From assembly GCA_003157575.1 (NCBI GenBank), contig PMKA01000437.1, positions 1 through 6,756 of the forward strand: a stretch of 6,756 nt of DNA, read 5' to 3'. Each line of letters starts with the position of its first letter. The first letter of the stretch is position 1. Below are positions 1 to 6,532 of the stretch, piece after piece. This DNA is from Opitutia bacterium. Its GTDB lineage: Bacteria; Verrucomicrobiota; Verrucomicrobiia; Opitutales; Opitutaceae. The translations under genes were made by a program, and so were the position numbers. A model generated the notes under the pieces. It was not told the DNA's origin. It saw only the letters and a program-made list of their open reading frames with translations, and made no database searches.

Positions 1-32
1 CTCTTGTTCACCCCAAACAGACCGGCCATTTG

Positions 33-39
33 AAAGGAG
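33..39 (+). promoter_or_regulatory. Shine-Dalgarno-like AAAGGAG not matched to the likely start
   Basis: The bases AAAGGAG sit 10 nt before an ATG at 50. That ATG opens a different frame from the thioredoxin gene and ends at 274 with an Arg/Pro-rich, low-quality peptide. The convincing thioredoxin start at 108 has no such signal directly upstream. The motif may initiate a short upstream reading frame that overlaps the real gene, or may be coincidental. No convincing promoter was found in bases 1-107. Confidence 0.25.
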
Positions 40-107
40 CCCGCCAACTATGTCCGGCGAGCTCCGCTGGACACGCCGACCATCCAGAACCTCAAAAACT
101 GCCCTCC

Positions 108-848
108 ATGAGAAGCCTCCTCTGCCTCCTGCTCCTTCCCGCCGCGGTTTTCGCTCAATCGGTCGGCGACACTGCTCAAGCTGTCGAGCAGGCGCTGGGA
201 AAACCGCAGCTGCAGCGGAACACGGCCAACGGCCAGGTCTGGCTCTACCGCGACGGCACCATGGTCAAATTTGAGAACGGGGTCGTCCGGGAAGTGTCCG
301 GCCGCCCCCCGGCGCCCGCCGCCGGCGCCAGTCCGGCCGCCGCAGGCGCGCCAAAGGCGAAGGCCGCCGCAGGCGCGGCGACGCCCAAGCCCGCCGCGCT
401 TCACCAGTCGATCCTGGCCGGCTGCCAGGATGCCCTCATCCGGGCGGGCGGCGTGGGAGCGAGCGCCCAGCCGCTCCAGGAAAAGCGCCTTCTGTTCATC
501 TATTTCTCGGCCCACTGGTGCCCGCCCTGCCGCGCCTTCACCCCCCATCTGGTGGAGTTCTACAACGCGAATTTCAAGAACGGGGATTTCGATCTGCTGT
601 TCGCGTCGAGGGACAAGGATCAGGACGCCATGAACACCTACATGAACGACACGAAGATGCCCTGGTACGGCATCAGGCTGGGCAATACGACGATCGACAG
701 CCTCTACCAGAAGTTCGGCGTGAACGGGATTCCCTGCCTCGTGCTGCTGAACGAGAAGGACGAAGTGCTCGCCTCAAGCTACAACGGGGACACCTACCTC
801 GGGCCCCAGGCGGCGCTCGAAAAGTACGCGGCCCTTCACCGGAAGTAA
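108..848 (+). CDS. Exported nucleoredoxin/tryparedoxin-like thioredoxin-fold protein with N-terminal BamE-like module
   Basis: This is a 246-residue protein likely to act as a thiol-disulfide oxidoreductase outside the cytoplasm. The start at ATG 108 is chosen because it begins a textbook signal peptide: MRS, a Leu-rich core, then AVFA with probable cleavage after residue 16. A TTG at 30 would bury this behind 26 residues. Residues about 18-64 form a small module (lGKPQ, VWLYRDG, VKFENGVV) resembling the BamE/SmpA fold. Residues 66-98 are an Ala/Pro/Lys-rich linker. Residues about 100-246 are a thioredoxin fold with the redox motif WCPPC at 137-141 in the context FSAHWCPPCRAFTP, and the cis-proline loop GIPC at 207-210. 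WCPPC is the motif of tryparedoxin and nucleoredoxin. Additional cysteines are C106 and C210. The stop lies 11 bp from the stop of the convergent kinase gene. Partner and substrate are unknown. Confidence 0.9.
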   Translation: MRSLLCLLLLPAAVFAQSVGDTAQAVEQALGKPQLQRNTANGQVWLYRDGTMVKFENGVVREVSGRPPAPAAGASPAAAGAPKAKAAAGAATPKPAALHQSILAGCQDALIRAGGVGASAQPLQEKRLLFIYFSAHWCPPCRAFTPHLVEFYNANFKNGDFDLLFASRDKDQDAMNTYMNDTKMPWYGIRLGNTTIDSLYQKFGVNGIPCLVLLNEKDEVLASSYNGDTYLGPQAALEKYAALHRK

Positions 849-859
849 GGCCGCCCGCC

Positions 860-2044
860 TCACTGCCCGGCGCCCTTGAGCATGCGCATCCGCCGGTTCT
901 TCAGCGGGAATGAGAGGGTCACCACCGTGCCGACGCCTTCCTTGCTCTCGATGCCGACCTGCCCGCCGTGCGCCCGCATGATGCGCTGCACAAGCATCAG
1001 GCCCAGGCCGTGCCCCCCCGGCTTCGTCGTGTGGTACGGCTGGAACAGCTGCGAGAACTCCTCCTGCCGGATGCCCACCCCGGAATCGGCGAACATCAGG
1101 TAGACCGACTCGTCGTCCGTGCGGGAGACGATCTTCAGCCGGCCTCCCGGCTCCATCGCCTCGATCGCGTTGCTGATCAGGTTGAAAAACACCTGTTTCA
1201 ACTGGTTCCGGTCGGCAAGGACGGCGGGAAGATCGGCCTGCGTCTCGGCCTCCACCTTGATCCTCCGGTTCCGCAATTCGCCGGCCTGGAACCGGAGCAC
1301 CTCGTCGAGCACGTCCACGACGTTTGTCTCGGCCAGATCCGGCGGACGCGGACGGATGGCCTCAAGGAAATGCGCAATGATCCCGTCGAGTCGCTGGACC
1401 TCGTCCCGGCAGATGCCGATGGACTCTCCCAGCGACTCGGCATCGCGGGGTCCCTTCAATTTCTTCAGCTTCCGTTCGATGAGCTGCAGGTGGATCGTCA
1501 GCGAGTTCAGCGGATTGCCCAGTTCATGGGCCACTCCCGCCGCCAGAAGCAGGACCGACGACGTCCGCTCGTCCTCGATCAAACGCTCGGTGCTCTGCCT
1601 CTCCCTCGTGACGTCGGCGAGGATGACGGTGAACCGCCGCGATTTTTCGCACACCCCCTCGACCTGGAACGGAACCATGTAGAGCCGGATGACGCGCGGC
1701 TGCGGATACGTGAGCTCGATCTCGCGCGCGACCACCGGCACGACGCTTCCGTCCGCCAGCGAGGCCTCCAGCGACGAATGCAGCCCCGGGACCAGCCGCC
1801 AGAGCGTCGCCCCCGCCAGCTCCTCTTCGCTGAGCCCGATGAGCCGGCCGGCGGCGGCGTTGGCGTACTCGATCACGCCGGCGGCGCTGATGACCAGAAT
1901 CCCCTCGTGGATGGTGTTGAATATCGCCTCGAACAAACCCCGTTCGCGCGCGAGGCGCTGGACGAGATTGGAGAGATTGACCGAATCCAGCGTGTCCAGC
2001 CTTCCGAGCACGCGGTCTAGGGAGCTGTGTTTCCTGCCGGCCAT
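860..2044 (-). CDS. Soluble PAS-domain sensor histidine kinase (NtrB-like architecture)
   Basis: This 394-residue protein should autophosphorylate on histidine and pass phosphate to a response regulator not encoded here. No signal peptide or membrane helix is visible, so it is probably cytoplasmic. Residues about 10-35 look helical. Residues about 36-147 are a PAS domain (IFNTIHEGILVISAAGVIEYAN). The HisKA H-box is AAGVAHELGNPLNSL with phosphoacceptor H173 followed by Glu. The ATPase domain has an N-box (N288, N292), G1 box DSGVGI at 320-325, F-box region FQPYHTTKPGG, and G2 box GHGLGL at 344-349. All catalytic boxes are present, so it should be active. ATG at 2044 is the furthest upstream start in frame, but no clear Shine-Dalgarno precedes it. 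It is divergent from the propeller kinase and convergent with the thioredoxin gene. The signal is not predictable from sequence. Confidence 0.93.
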   Translation of the reverse strand: MAGRKHSSLDRVLGRLDTLDSVNLSNLVQRLARERGLFEAIFNTIHEGILVISAAGVIEYANAAAGRLIGLSEEELAGATLWRLVPGLHSSLEASLADGSVVPVVAREIELTYPQPRVIRLYMVPFQVEGVCEKSRRFTVILADVTRERQSTERLIEDERTSSVLLLAAGVAHELGNPLNSLTIHLQLIERKLKKLKGPRDAESLGESIGICRDEVQRLDGIIAHFLEAIRPRPPDLAETNVVDVLDEVLRFQAGELRNRRIKVEAETQADLPAVLADRNQLKQVFFNLISNAIEAMEPGGRLKIVSRTDDESVYLMFADSGVGIRQEEFSQLFQPYHTTKPGGHGLGLMLVQRIMRAHGGQVGIESKEGVGTVVTLSFPLKNRRMRMLKGAGQ

Positions 2045-2127
2045 AGAGGTGACTGATGCTTCACCGCAATGCGCACGAATATCCCCTCAGACGCAAGACC
2101 GCTATTGCCCGCCGCCCGCCGCGATCA

Positions 2128-2143
2128 CCGGCAGTTCCGCCGG
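2128..2143. repeat. Short inverted repeat in the divergent intergenic region
   Basis: CCGGC and GCCGG flank a 6-base spacer. The dyad lies between the two divergent kinase genes, beside an A-rich run at 2152-2157. It could be an operator or simply GC-rich chance. It is not a terminator for either direction, because no T run follows it on either strand. Confidence 0.25.
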
Positions 2144-2178
2144 AATTCGTCAAAAAACCATCTAAAAAGCACTAATTG

Positions 2179-2209
2179 TTGCCAGATGCCGGCCGATCCA
2201 ATGTATAGA
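2179..2209 (+). promoter_or_regulatory. Candidate promoter for the propeller histidine kinase
   Basis: TTGCCA (2179-2184) and TATAGA (2204-2209) resemble -35 and -10 elements, with a rather long 19-bp spacer. They lie in the only AT-rich pocket of the divergent region. Transcription would start near 2215-2218. That argues against translation from the GTG at 2215 and for a downstream ATG. The assignment is by eye and tentative. Confidence 0.3.
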
Positions 2210-2235
2210 CTCCCGTGTCCTTAACACCCCCAATT

Positions 2236-2336
2236 CCGTCGCCTTTTCCCGGCGATGGCCCGTCTGCCTGCCCGTCTCTTGGAGGCAGGGCTCTTTCGCC
2301 ATATTCCGTCCGGCGATCCTCGATGGCGTCGCGCCG
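2236..2336 (+). promoter_or_regulatory. Probable structured 5' leader of the propeller kinase mRNA
   Basis: Three inverted repeats sit between the candidate promoter and the chosen start. CCGTCGCC at 2236-2243 pairs with GGCGATGG at 2251-2258: 8 bp with one G-T pair and a 7-base loop. CTGCCT at 2264-2269 pairs with AGGCAG at 2283-2288. CGGCG at 2311-2315 pairs with CGCCG at 2332-2336. The octamer CCGGCGAT occurs twice, at 2249 and 2310. The conceptual translation of the stretch is Pro/Ser/Arg-rich and resembles no protein domain. No known riboswitch was recognised. Confidence 0.3.
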
Positions 2337-2355
2337 TGATACTGCCGCCGGAACG

Positions 2356-5300
2356 ATGAGCTACCGGGGCTGGACGATCCCGCGTCTGGGCCGCGGATTC
2401 CAGGCCTGCTTTTGGGCGGCCGCCATGCTCCTCGGCGGTGCGGGAAACGTCTTTCCGGCCATTCCCTCCGCCCCATCCGGCGCGGTCGAGGCGGGCGCCC
2501 CGTCATTTGTCGTGCTCGGCTCCGAGGCCATGGGCCTTAGCACTCCCCCGACCGATCTGCACCTGATGCCCGACGGCCGGATACTCGTCGTTTCGCAGCG
2601 GGAGATCGCATTCGGGGACGGAATTCGCTGGGAGTCTTTCCAGGGACCGGAGGGAGACGGCAGTTTCATCTCCGCGCAGGTTGCCGTGGATGACGATGGC
2701 CAGATCTACACGGGCTCCATGGGGCAGATCTCACGCGTCGAACTGGGCGCGGACGCACGCTGGCATTTTGTGAAGGCCGCGGAATTCCCGGCGGATGAGT
2801 CCCTTCGCGGCTCGGTCCTCATCGATGTGGCGGCTTTCCCCGACACCTGGTATTGGTACGGCGGCAGCGGCGCAATCGTTGCCTGGCGTCCCGGCCAGGC
2901 GACCCGCGTGACGGGACATGTCAGCAGCATCGACCGGATCGTGGCCCTCGACAAACACGTGTTTGTCAGCAGCCAGGCTTCAGGCGACCTTTATCGGCTG
3001 AGAGCGGACGGACCCGCGGCCCGGGTCTCCGCTGAAAGCACCGTGGCCAGCGATTGCGTGTCCTGCGGGACTCCTTTTGGCCCGGGTCATCTGCTCGTCG
3101 GAACCAACGGCGGCGGCCTGAGGCTCTTCGACGGCACAGCCTTTACGAATTTCAAGACCCGCGGTCTCGGGGACGCCAGCCACCGCATCATGGACGTGTG
3201 CCCGGCCGGGGATGGGTTCTTTGCCGCGGCCATCGACACCGTCGGCATCGTCTTCTTCGACCGCGAAGGACAGGCCGTTCAGGTTCTGGACCGCACCCTC
3301 GATCACCGCTTTGGGCGGGTGCAGCGGCTTGTATATTCCGCTTCCGGCGTGCTGTGGGCGTTGCTGACCGACGGCGTCGCCCGCGTGGAATTCCCGTCGC
3401 CCCTCTCGCACTTCGAGCCCCTGCTCGCAAGTGGACTCGCTTACGCCAAGCCCGTGCGGCACGACGGCAAGCTCTGGTTCATGGCTGACGGCAGGGCCAT
3501 GCGGGGCGTCTACGACAACGCCGGCCGCCTGGAGCGGTTCGAAGAGGACATGCCGCCCGGGCGGTACCTGTTCACCTTGACGGATGTCGAAGGCCAGTTG
3601 TTCGCATCCAACGAAACTGGAATCTTCGTGAGGGAAGCCTCCGGCTGGAAGGGAATCGCCAATGAAATCGCCAATGCCCGGGTGGGAATCACGTCGTCAA
3701 AGGACGGCTTGTTTTACGTCGCCCGAAACGAATGCGGCTGGATACGGAAGACGCCCGACGGATACAAGATCCGGCGGATACCGATGCAGGGGCTGGGCGA
3801 CACCTACAACGGAGTCGCGGACTCGGCCGGGGTGGTCTGGCTGGAAATGGGCTCCAGCCGCGTGGGCCGGATGGAACTGCACGACGGCACGCCGTCCATC
3901 GGATTTTTTGGAACGGCCGACGGGCTGACCGACGGCTGGGTGCAGATATTCGTGATCGATGGCGCCGCCCGCTTCAACACGCCCAACCATATCAGCCGTT
4001 TTGACGATGTCTCACGCCGGTTTGTCGAGGACACGGATCTCCTGACGCGCTTTCCCGAAGTCACGGCCTGGGTCGGCCGCCCGACGATCGACGCGGCCGG
4101 CCGGCTCTGGTTCACGTCCAATGGCAAGGCGCGCGTCCTCAATGGGTTTCTCAGCGGGGGCCGGCGGTCGGTGGAGACGGTCGATGTGGGTTTTGAACCC
4201 AACGAGTTCACGATGGAAGACAACGGCGTCGTCTGGATGTGGGGGAAGCAGCGGCTCTCCCGCTTCGATCCCCGCATGCCGAACCCGCCCGTCGTTTCGA
4301 CGAAGGCGATGATAACGTCGGTGCAGTTTTCCGCGAGCAACCGGCAGCTCTTCTCGCCGGGGCCGGCCCTGAGCCCGCTTCCCTACGCAGACAATTCGAT
4401 TGTCATCCACTTTGCGGCGCCCGCCAATCCGTTTGGCTCCTCCGTCAACTTCGAGGTGATGCTTGAGGGTGCGGTGAACCAGTGGGTCTCGACGGGCAAT
4501 GTTGGGTCCGCCGCGTTCAGCCGCCTGAAGGAGGGCTCCTATGTCTTCCACGTGCGCCCCGTGTCGGGGACGGTGATCGGCGAGGAGGCGCTCATGGCGT
4601 TCTCCGTAAACCCTCCCTGGTACCGTACGCCCCTGGCGTGGGTTCTTTATGTGCTCGGAGCGCTCGGCTTCGTGGGATTCGCCGCATGGCTTTCGTCGTA
4701 CCTCGAACGCCGCGAGAAGATGCGGCTGGAGCGGGTCGTGACGGACCGCACGCGGGAGCTCAACGCCATCAACGCACAGCTCGGCCTGCAAATCGCGGAG
4801 ACCACCGAAAAGTCGGCGGCCCTCACCGCAAGCGAGGAGCGCTACCGGAAGCTCAATGCCGAGCTGGAGCAACGGGTCCAGGTGCGCACCTCCGAGCTCT
4901 CCCAAAAGAACGCCGAGCTGTTCCAGGGACGTTTGCTGCTGCGCACGCTGATCGACAACCTTCCGGCGGCCGTATACACGAAGGATGCCGCCGGCCGGAA
5001 AACCCTCTCGAATTCGGGTGACCTGAAAAACATGGGGTTCGCGACCGAGGCCGAGGTCCTGGGAAAGACCGACTTTGAGTTCTTTCCAAAGGAAATCGCG
5101 GCAAAGTTCGCCGCAGATGACCAGGCCGTGATGCAGTCCGGCAAGCCGGTCCTGAACCGCGAGGAAATCGTCGTCGACCAGGCGGGAAACAAACGCTGGC
5201 TGCTGACCAGCAAGCTGCCCTTGCGGAACCAGGCGGGAGAGGTCGTCGGGCTGGTTGGAATCGGCGTGGAAATCACTTCGCAAAAGGAATCCGAACAGAA

Positions 5301-6174
5301 ACTGGACATGCTCCACCGCCAGCTGCTGCTGGCATCGCGCACCGCCGGGATGGCCGAGGTGGCGACCGGCGTGCTGCACAACGTCGGCAACGTGCTCAAC
5401 AGCGTCAACGTCGCCGCCGGGGTGGTCGCCGAAAGGCTCCGCACCTCCAAGGGCGAGGGCGTCGCGAAACTTGCCAAACTCATCCGGGACCAGGGGCCAA
5501 ACCTGGCCCATTTCCTCACCGAGGACGATCGCGGGCGCAAGGTGCCCGCCTACATGGAACAGCTGGCGGGATACCTCGCGCAGGAGCGGGCAGAACTGGA
5601 AAAGGAGTTGAAGGGGCTGATGTTGAACGTCGACCATATCAAGGAGATCGTGGCGATGCAGCAGAACTACGCCCGCGTCTCAGGCGTCGTGGAGATGGTG
5701 AACGTTTCCGAGATGGTCGACGACGCCTTCAAGATCCATGGCGGCGCCTATTCCCGCCACGGGATCAGCGTGGAACGCGATTATGACAAGGCGCTGACCA
5801 TGTCGGTGGACAAGCACTCGTTGTTGCAGATCATCGTCAACCTTCTGCACAACGCGAAATACGCGTGCGAGGAGACAAACCTTCCGGAGAAACGCGTGAC
5901 CGTGCGGGCGAAGCTCTCCGGCCCGGACCATGTCAAGATCGAGGTGACGGACACCGGCATCGGCATTGCGCCCGAGAACCTGACGAGGATCTTTTCCCAG
6001 GGGTTCACGACGCGCAAGGGCGGGCACGGTTTCGGGCTTCACAGCGGGGCGCTGGCGGCGAAGCAGATGGGCGGCTCGCTCAGCGTGCACAGCGACGGCG
6101 TCGGCCGCGGCGCCACTTTCATCCTGGAGCTTCCCCTCCAGCCTCCGCCCGCCGACGCCAAAAATTCGTCCTAG
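2356..6174 (+). CDS. Membrane-bound two-component-regulator-propeller sensor histidine kinase with PAS domain
   Basis: This 1272-residue protein likely senses an envelope or extracellular cue and signals inward by phosphotransfer. ATG 2356 is chosen because a signal/anchor segment follows at once (about residues 14-35, ending FPA); in-frame ATG 2323 and GTG 2215 are alternatives. Residues about 50-640 contain some 13 recognisable strand repeats of the Reg_prop type (e.g. DGQIYTGSMGQISRV, GVLWALLTDGVARVE, GRLWFTSNG), suggesting two seven-bladed propellers. Residues about 676-752 match a Y_Y_Y domain ending NPPWYRTP, followed by a TM helix at about 759-781 and a coiled coil to about 858. A PAS domain spans about 861-975. 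The phosphoacceptor region is unusual: GVLHNVGNVLNS with H1008. The ATPase domain is intact: N1162, N1166, DTGIGI at 1199-1204, GFTTRKGGHGFGLH at 1216-1229. There is no receiver or HTH domain, unlike hybrid HTCS proteins. Confidence 0.92.
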   Translation: MSYRGWTIPRLGRGFQACFWAAAMLLGGAGNVFPAIPSAPSGAVEAGAPSFVVLGSEAMGLSTPPTDLHLMPDGRILVVSQREIAFGDGIRWESFQGPEGDGSFISAQVAVDDDGQIYTGSMGQISRVELGADARWHFVKAAEFPADESLRGSVLIDVAAFPDTWYWYGGSGAIVAWRPGQATRVTGHVSSIDRIVALDKHVFVSSQASGDLYRLRADGPAARVSAESTVASDCVSCGTPFGPGHLLVGTNGGGLRLFDGTAFTNFKTRGLGDASHRIMDVCPAGDGFFAAAIDTVGIVFFDREGQAVQVLDRTLDHRFGRVQRLVYSASGVLWALLTDGVARVEFPSPLSHFEPLLASGLAYAKPVRHDGKLWFMADGRAMRGVYDNAGRLERFEEDMPPGRYLFTLTDVEGQLFASNETGIFVREASGWKGIANEIANARVGITSSKDGLFYVARNECGWIRKTPDGYKIRRIPMQGLGDTYNGVADSAGVVWLEMGSSRVGRMELHDGTPSIGFFGTADGLTDGWVQIFVIDGAARFNTPNHISRFDDVSRRFVEDTDLLTRFPEVTAWVGRPTIDAAGRLWFTSNGKARVLNGFLSGGRRSVETVDVGFEPNEFTMEDNGVVWMWGKQRLSRFDPRMPNPPVVSTKAMITSVQFSASNRQLFSPGPALSPLPYADNSIVIHFAAPANPFGSSVNFEVMLEGAVNQWVSTGNVGSAAFSRLKEGSYVFHVRPVSGTVIGEEALMAFSVNPPWYRTPLAWVLYVLGALGFVGFAAWLSSYLERREKMRLERVVTDRTRELNAINAQLGLQIAETTEKSAALTASEERYRKLNAELEQRVQVRTSELSQKNAELFQGRLLLRTLIDNLPAAVYTKDAAGRKTLSNSGDLKNMGFATEAEVLGKTDFEFFPKEIAAKFAADDQAVMQSGKPVLNREEIVVDQAGNKRWLLTSKLPLRNQAGEVVGLVGIGVEITSQKESEQKLDMLHRQLLLASRTAGMAEVATGVLHNVGNVLNSVNVAAGVVAERLRTSKGEGVAKLAKLIRDQGPNLAHFLTEDDRGRKVPAYMEQLAGYLAQERAELEKELKGLMLNVDHIKEIVAMQQNYARVSGVVEMVNVSEMVDDAFKIHGGAYSRHGISVERDYDKALTMSVDKHSLLQIIVNLLHNAKYACEETNLPEKRVTVRAKLSGPDHVKIEVTDTGIGIAPENLTRIFSQGFTTRKGGHGFGLHSGALAAKQMGGSLSVHSDGVGRGATFILELPLQPPPADAKNSS

Positions 6175-6178
6175 ATTC

Positions 6179-6210
6179 CGCAGCTGAGGCCTCCACTCCT
6201 CGTAGCTGCG
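6179..6210. repeat. 7-bp inverted repeat straddling the start of the tandem array
   Basis: CGCAGCT at 6179-6185 is perfectly complementary to AGCTGCG at 6204-6210, with an 18-base loop. The right arm is part of the first array unit. It begins 5 bp after the kinase stop codon but lacks a following T run, so it is a poor intrinsic terminator. Confidence 0.3.
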
Positions 6211-6486
6211 AGCGTAAGCGAGTGGCCTCCGTCCTGTAGCTGCGAGCGTGAGCCCTTCGAAACGGCGAGTGGATTCCGGCTGGTAGCCGCGAGCGTGTGC
6301 GAGTGGCATCCGTCTGGTAGCTGCGAGCGTGAGCGAGTGGCCTCCGTCCCGTAGCTGCGAGCGTGAGCGAGTGGCCTCCGTCTGGTAGCTGCGAGCGTGA
6401 GCGAGTGGCCTCCGTCCCGTAGCTGCGAGCGTGAGCGAGTGGCATCCGTCTGGTAGCTGCGAGCGTGAGCGAGTGGCATCCGCTTG
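6182..6486. repeat. Tandem intergenic repeat array, eight 34-bp units
   Basis: Units begin with GTAGC at 6202, 6236, 6283, 6317, 6351, 6385, 6419 and 6453. All are 34 bp except the second, which is 47 bp. The conserved core reads GTAGCTGCGAGCGTGAGC followed by GAGTGG; the tail is CMTCCGTC plus two variable bases. Bases 6182-6201 look like a degenerate tail of an earlier unit, with GGCCTCC preserved. Units 4 and 6 are identical and units 5 and 7 differ at one base, so 6317-6384 and 6385-6452 are near-perfect 68-bp copies. Units directly abut with no spacers. The array lies downstream of the propeller kinase and upstream of a terminator-like hairpin. I associate this core with Verrucomicrobial intergenic repeats, from memory only. 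Function is unknown. Confidence 0.93.
6254..6266. other. 13-bp insertion in the second repeat unit
   Basis: Relative to the other units, unit 2 carries 13 extra bases, CCTTCGAAACGGC, between the AGCGTGAGC core and GAGTGG. They include the palindrome TTCGAA. The flanks otherwise align, with small changes in the tail (ATTCCGGCTG). Confidence 0.7.
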
Positions 6487-6489
6487 GAG

Positions 6490-6514
6490 GGCGGTGCACC
6501 GTCACCGCCGTTTT
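6490..6514 (+). terminator. Terminator-like hairpin after the repeat array
   Basis: GGCGGTG at 6490-6496 pairs perfectly with CACCGCC at 6503-6509 around a 6-base loop, followed by G and TTTT at 6511-6514. A seven-pair, GC-rich stem with a short T tract fits a weak rho-independent terminator for plus-strand transcription from the propeller kinase through the array. It lies 315 bp after that gene's stop. It could instead be another dispersed intergenic palindrome. Confidence 0.4.
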
Positions 6515-6517
6515 CCC

Positions 6518-6532
6518 GGAGGGCGGGCCTCC
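6518..6532. repeat. Short inverted repeat GGAGG/CCTCC
   Basis: GGAGG at 6518-6522 and CCTCC at 6528-6532 flank a 5-base loop, with possible extension by CC/GG across a one-base bulge. No T run follows on either strand, so it is not a terminator. It may belong with the adjacent hairpin. Confidence 0.2.

Noticed and set aside
849..859. Bidirectional terminator between the convergent thioredoxin and kinase genes
   Set aside because: Only 11 bases separate the stops, and no stem followed by a T run was seen there or just inside either gene end.
968..2020. 350-codon plus-strand open frame opposite the soluble kinase
   Set aside because: It is antisense to a gene with all kinase motifs intact, is His/Arg/Asp-rich with no domain, and is a GC-bias shadow.
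2125..2153. Minus-strand promoter for the soluble kinase with TTGACG (2153-2148) as -35
   Set aside because: At the proper 17-base spacing the -10 position reads CGGTGA, which is not a credible -10 element.
2215..2355. N-terminal extension of the propeller kinase from GTG 2215
   Set aside because: The added 47 residues are Pro/Ser/Arg-rich, precede the signal segment, and would start at about the predicted transcription start.
4012..5637. 541-codon antisense open frame inside the propeller kinase
   Set aside because: It lies opposite strongly conserved kinase domains and has no recognisable domains; long antisense frames are expected from third-position GC bias.
6202..6486. CRISPR array
   Set aside because: The 34-bp units abut directly with no unique spacers, and no cas genes are present in the window.
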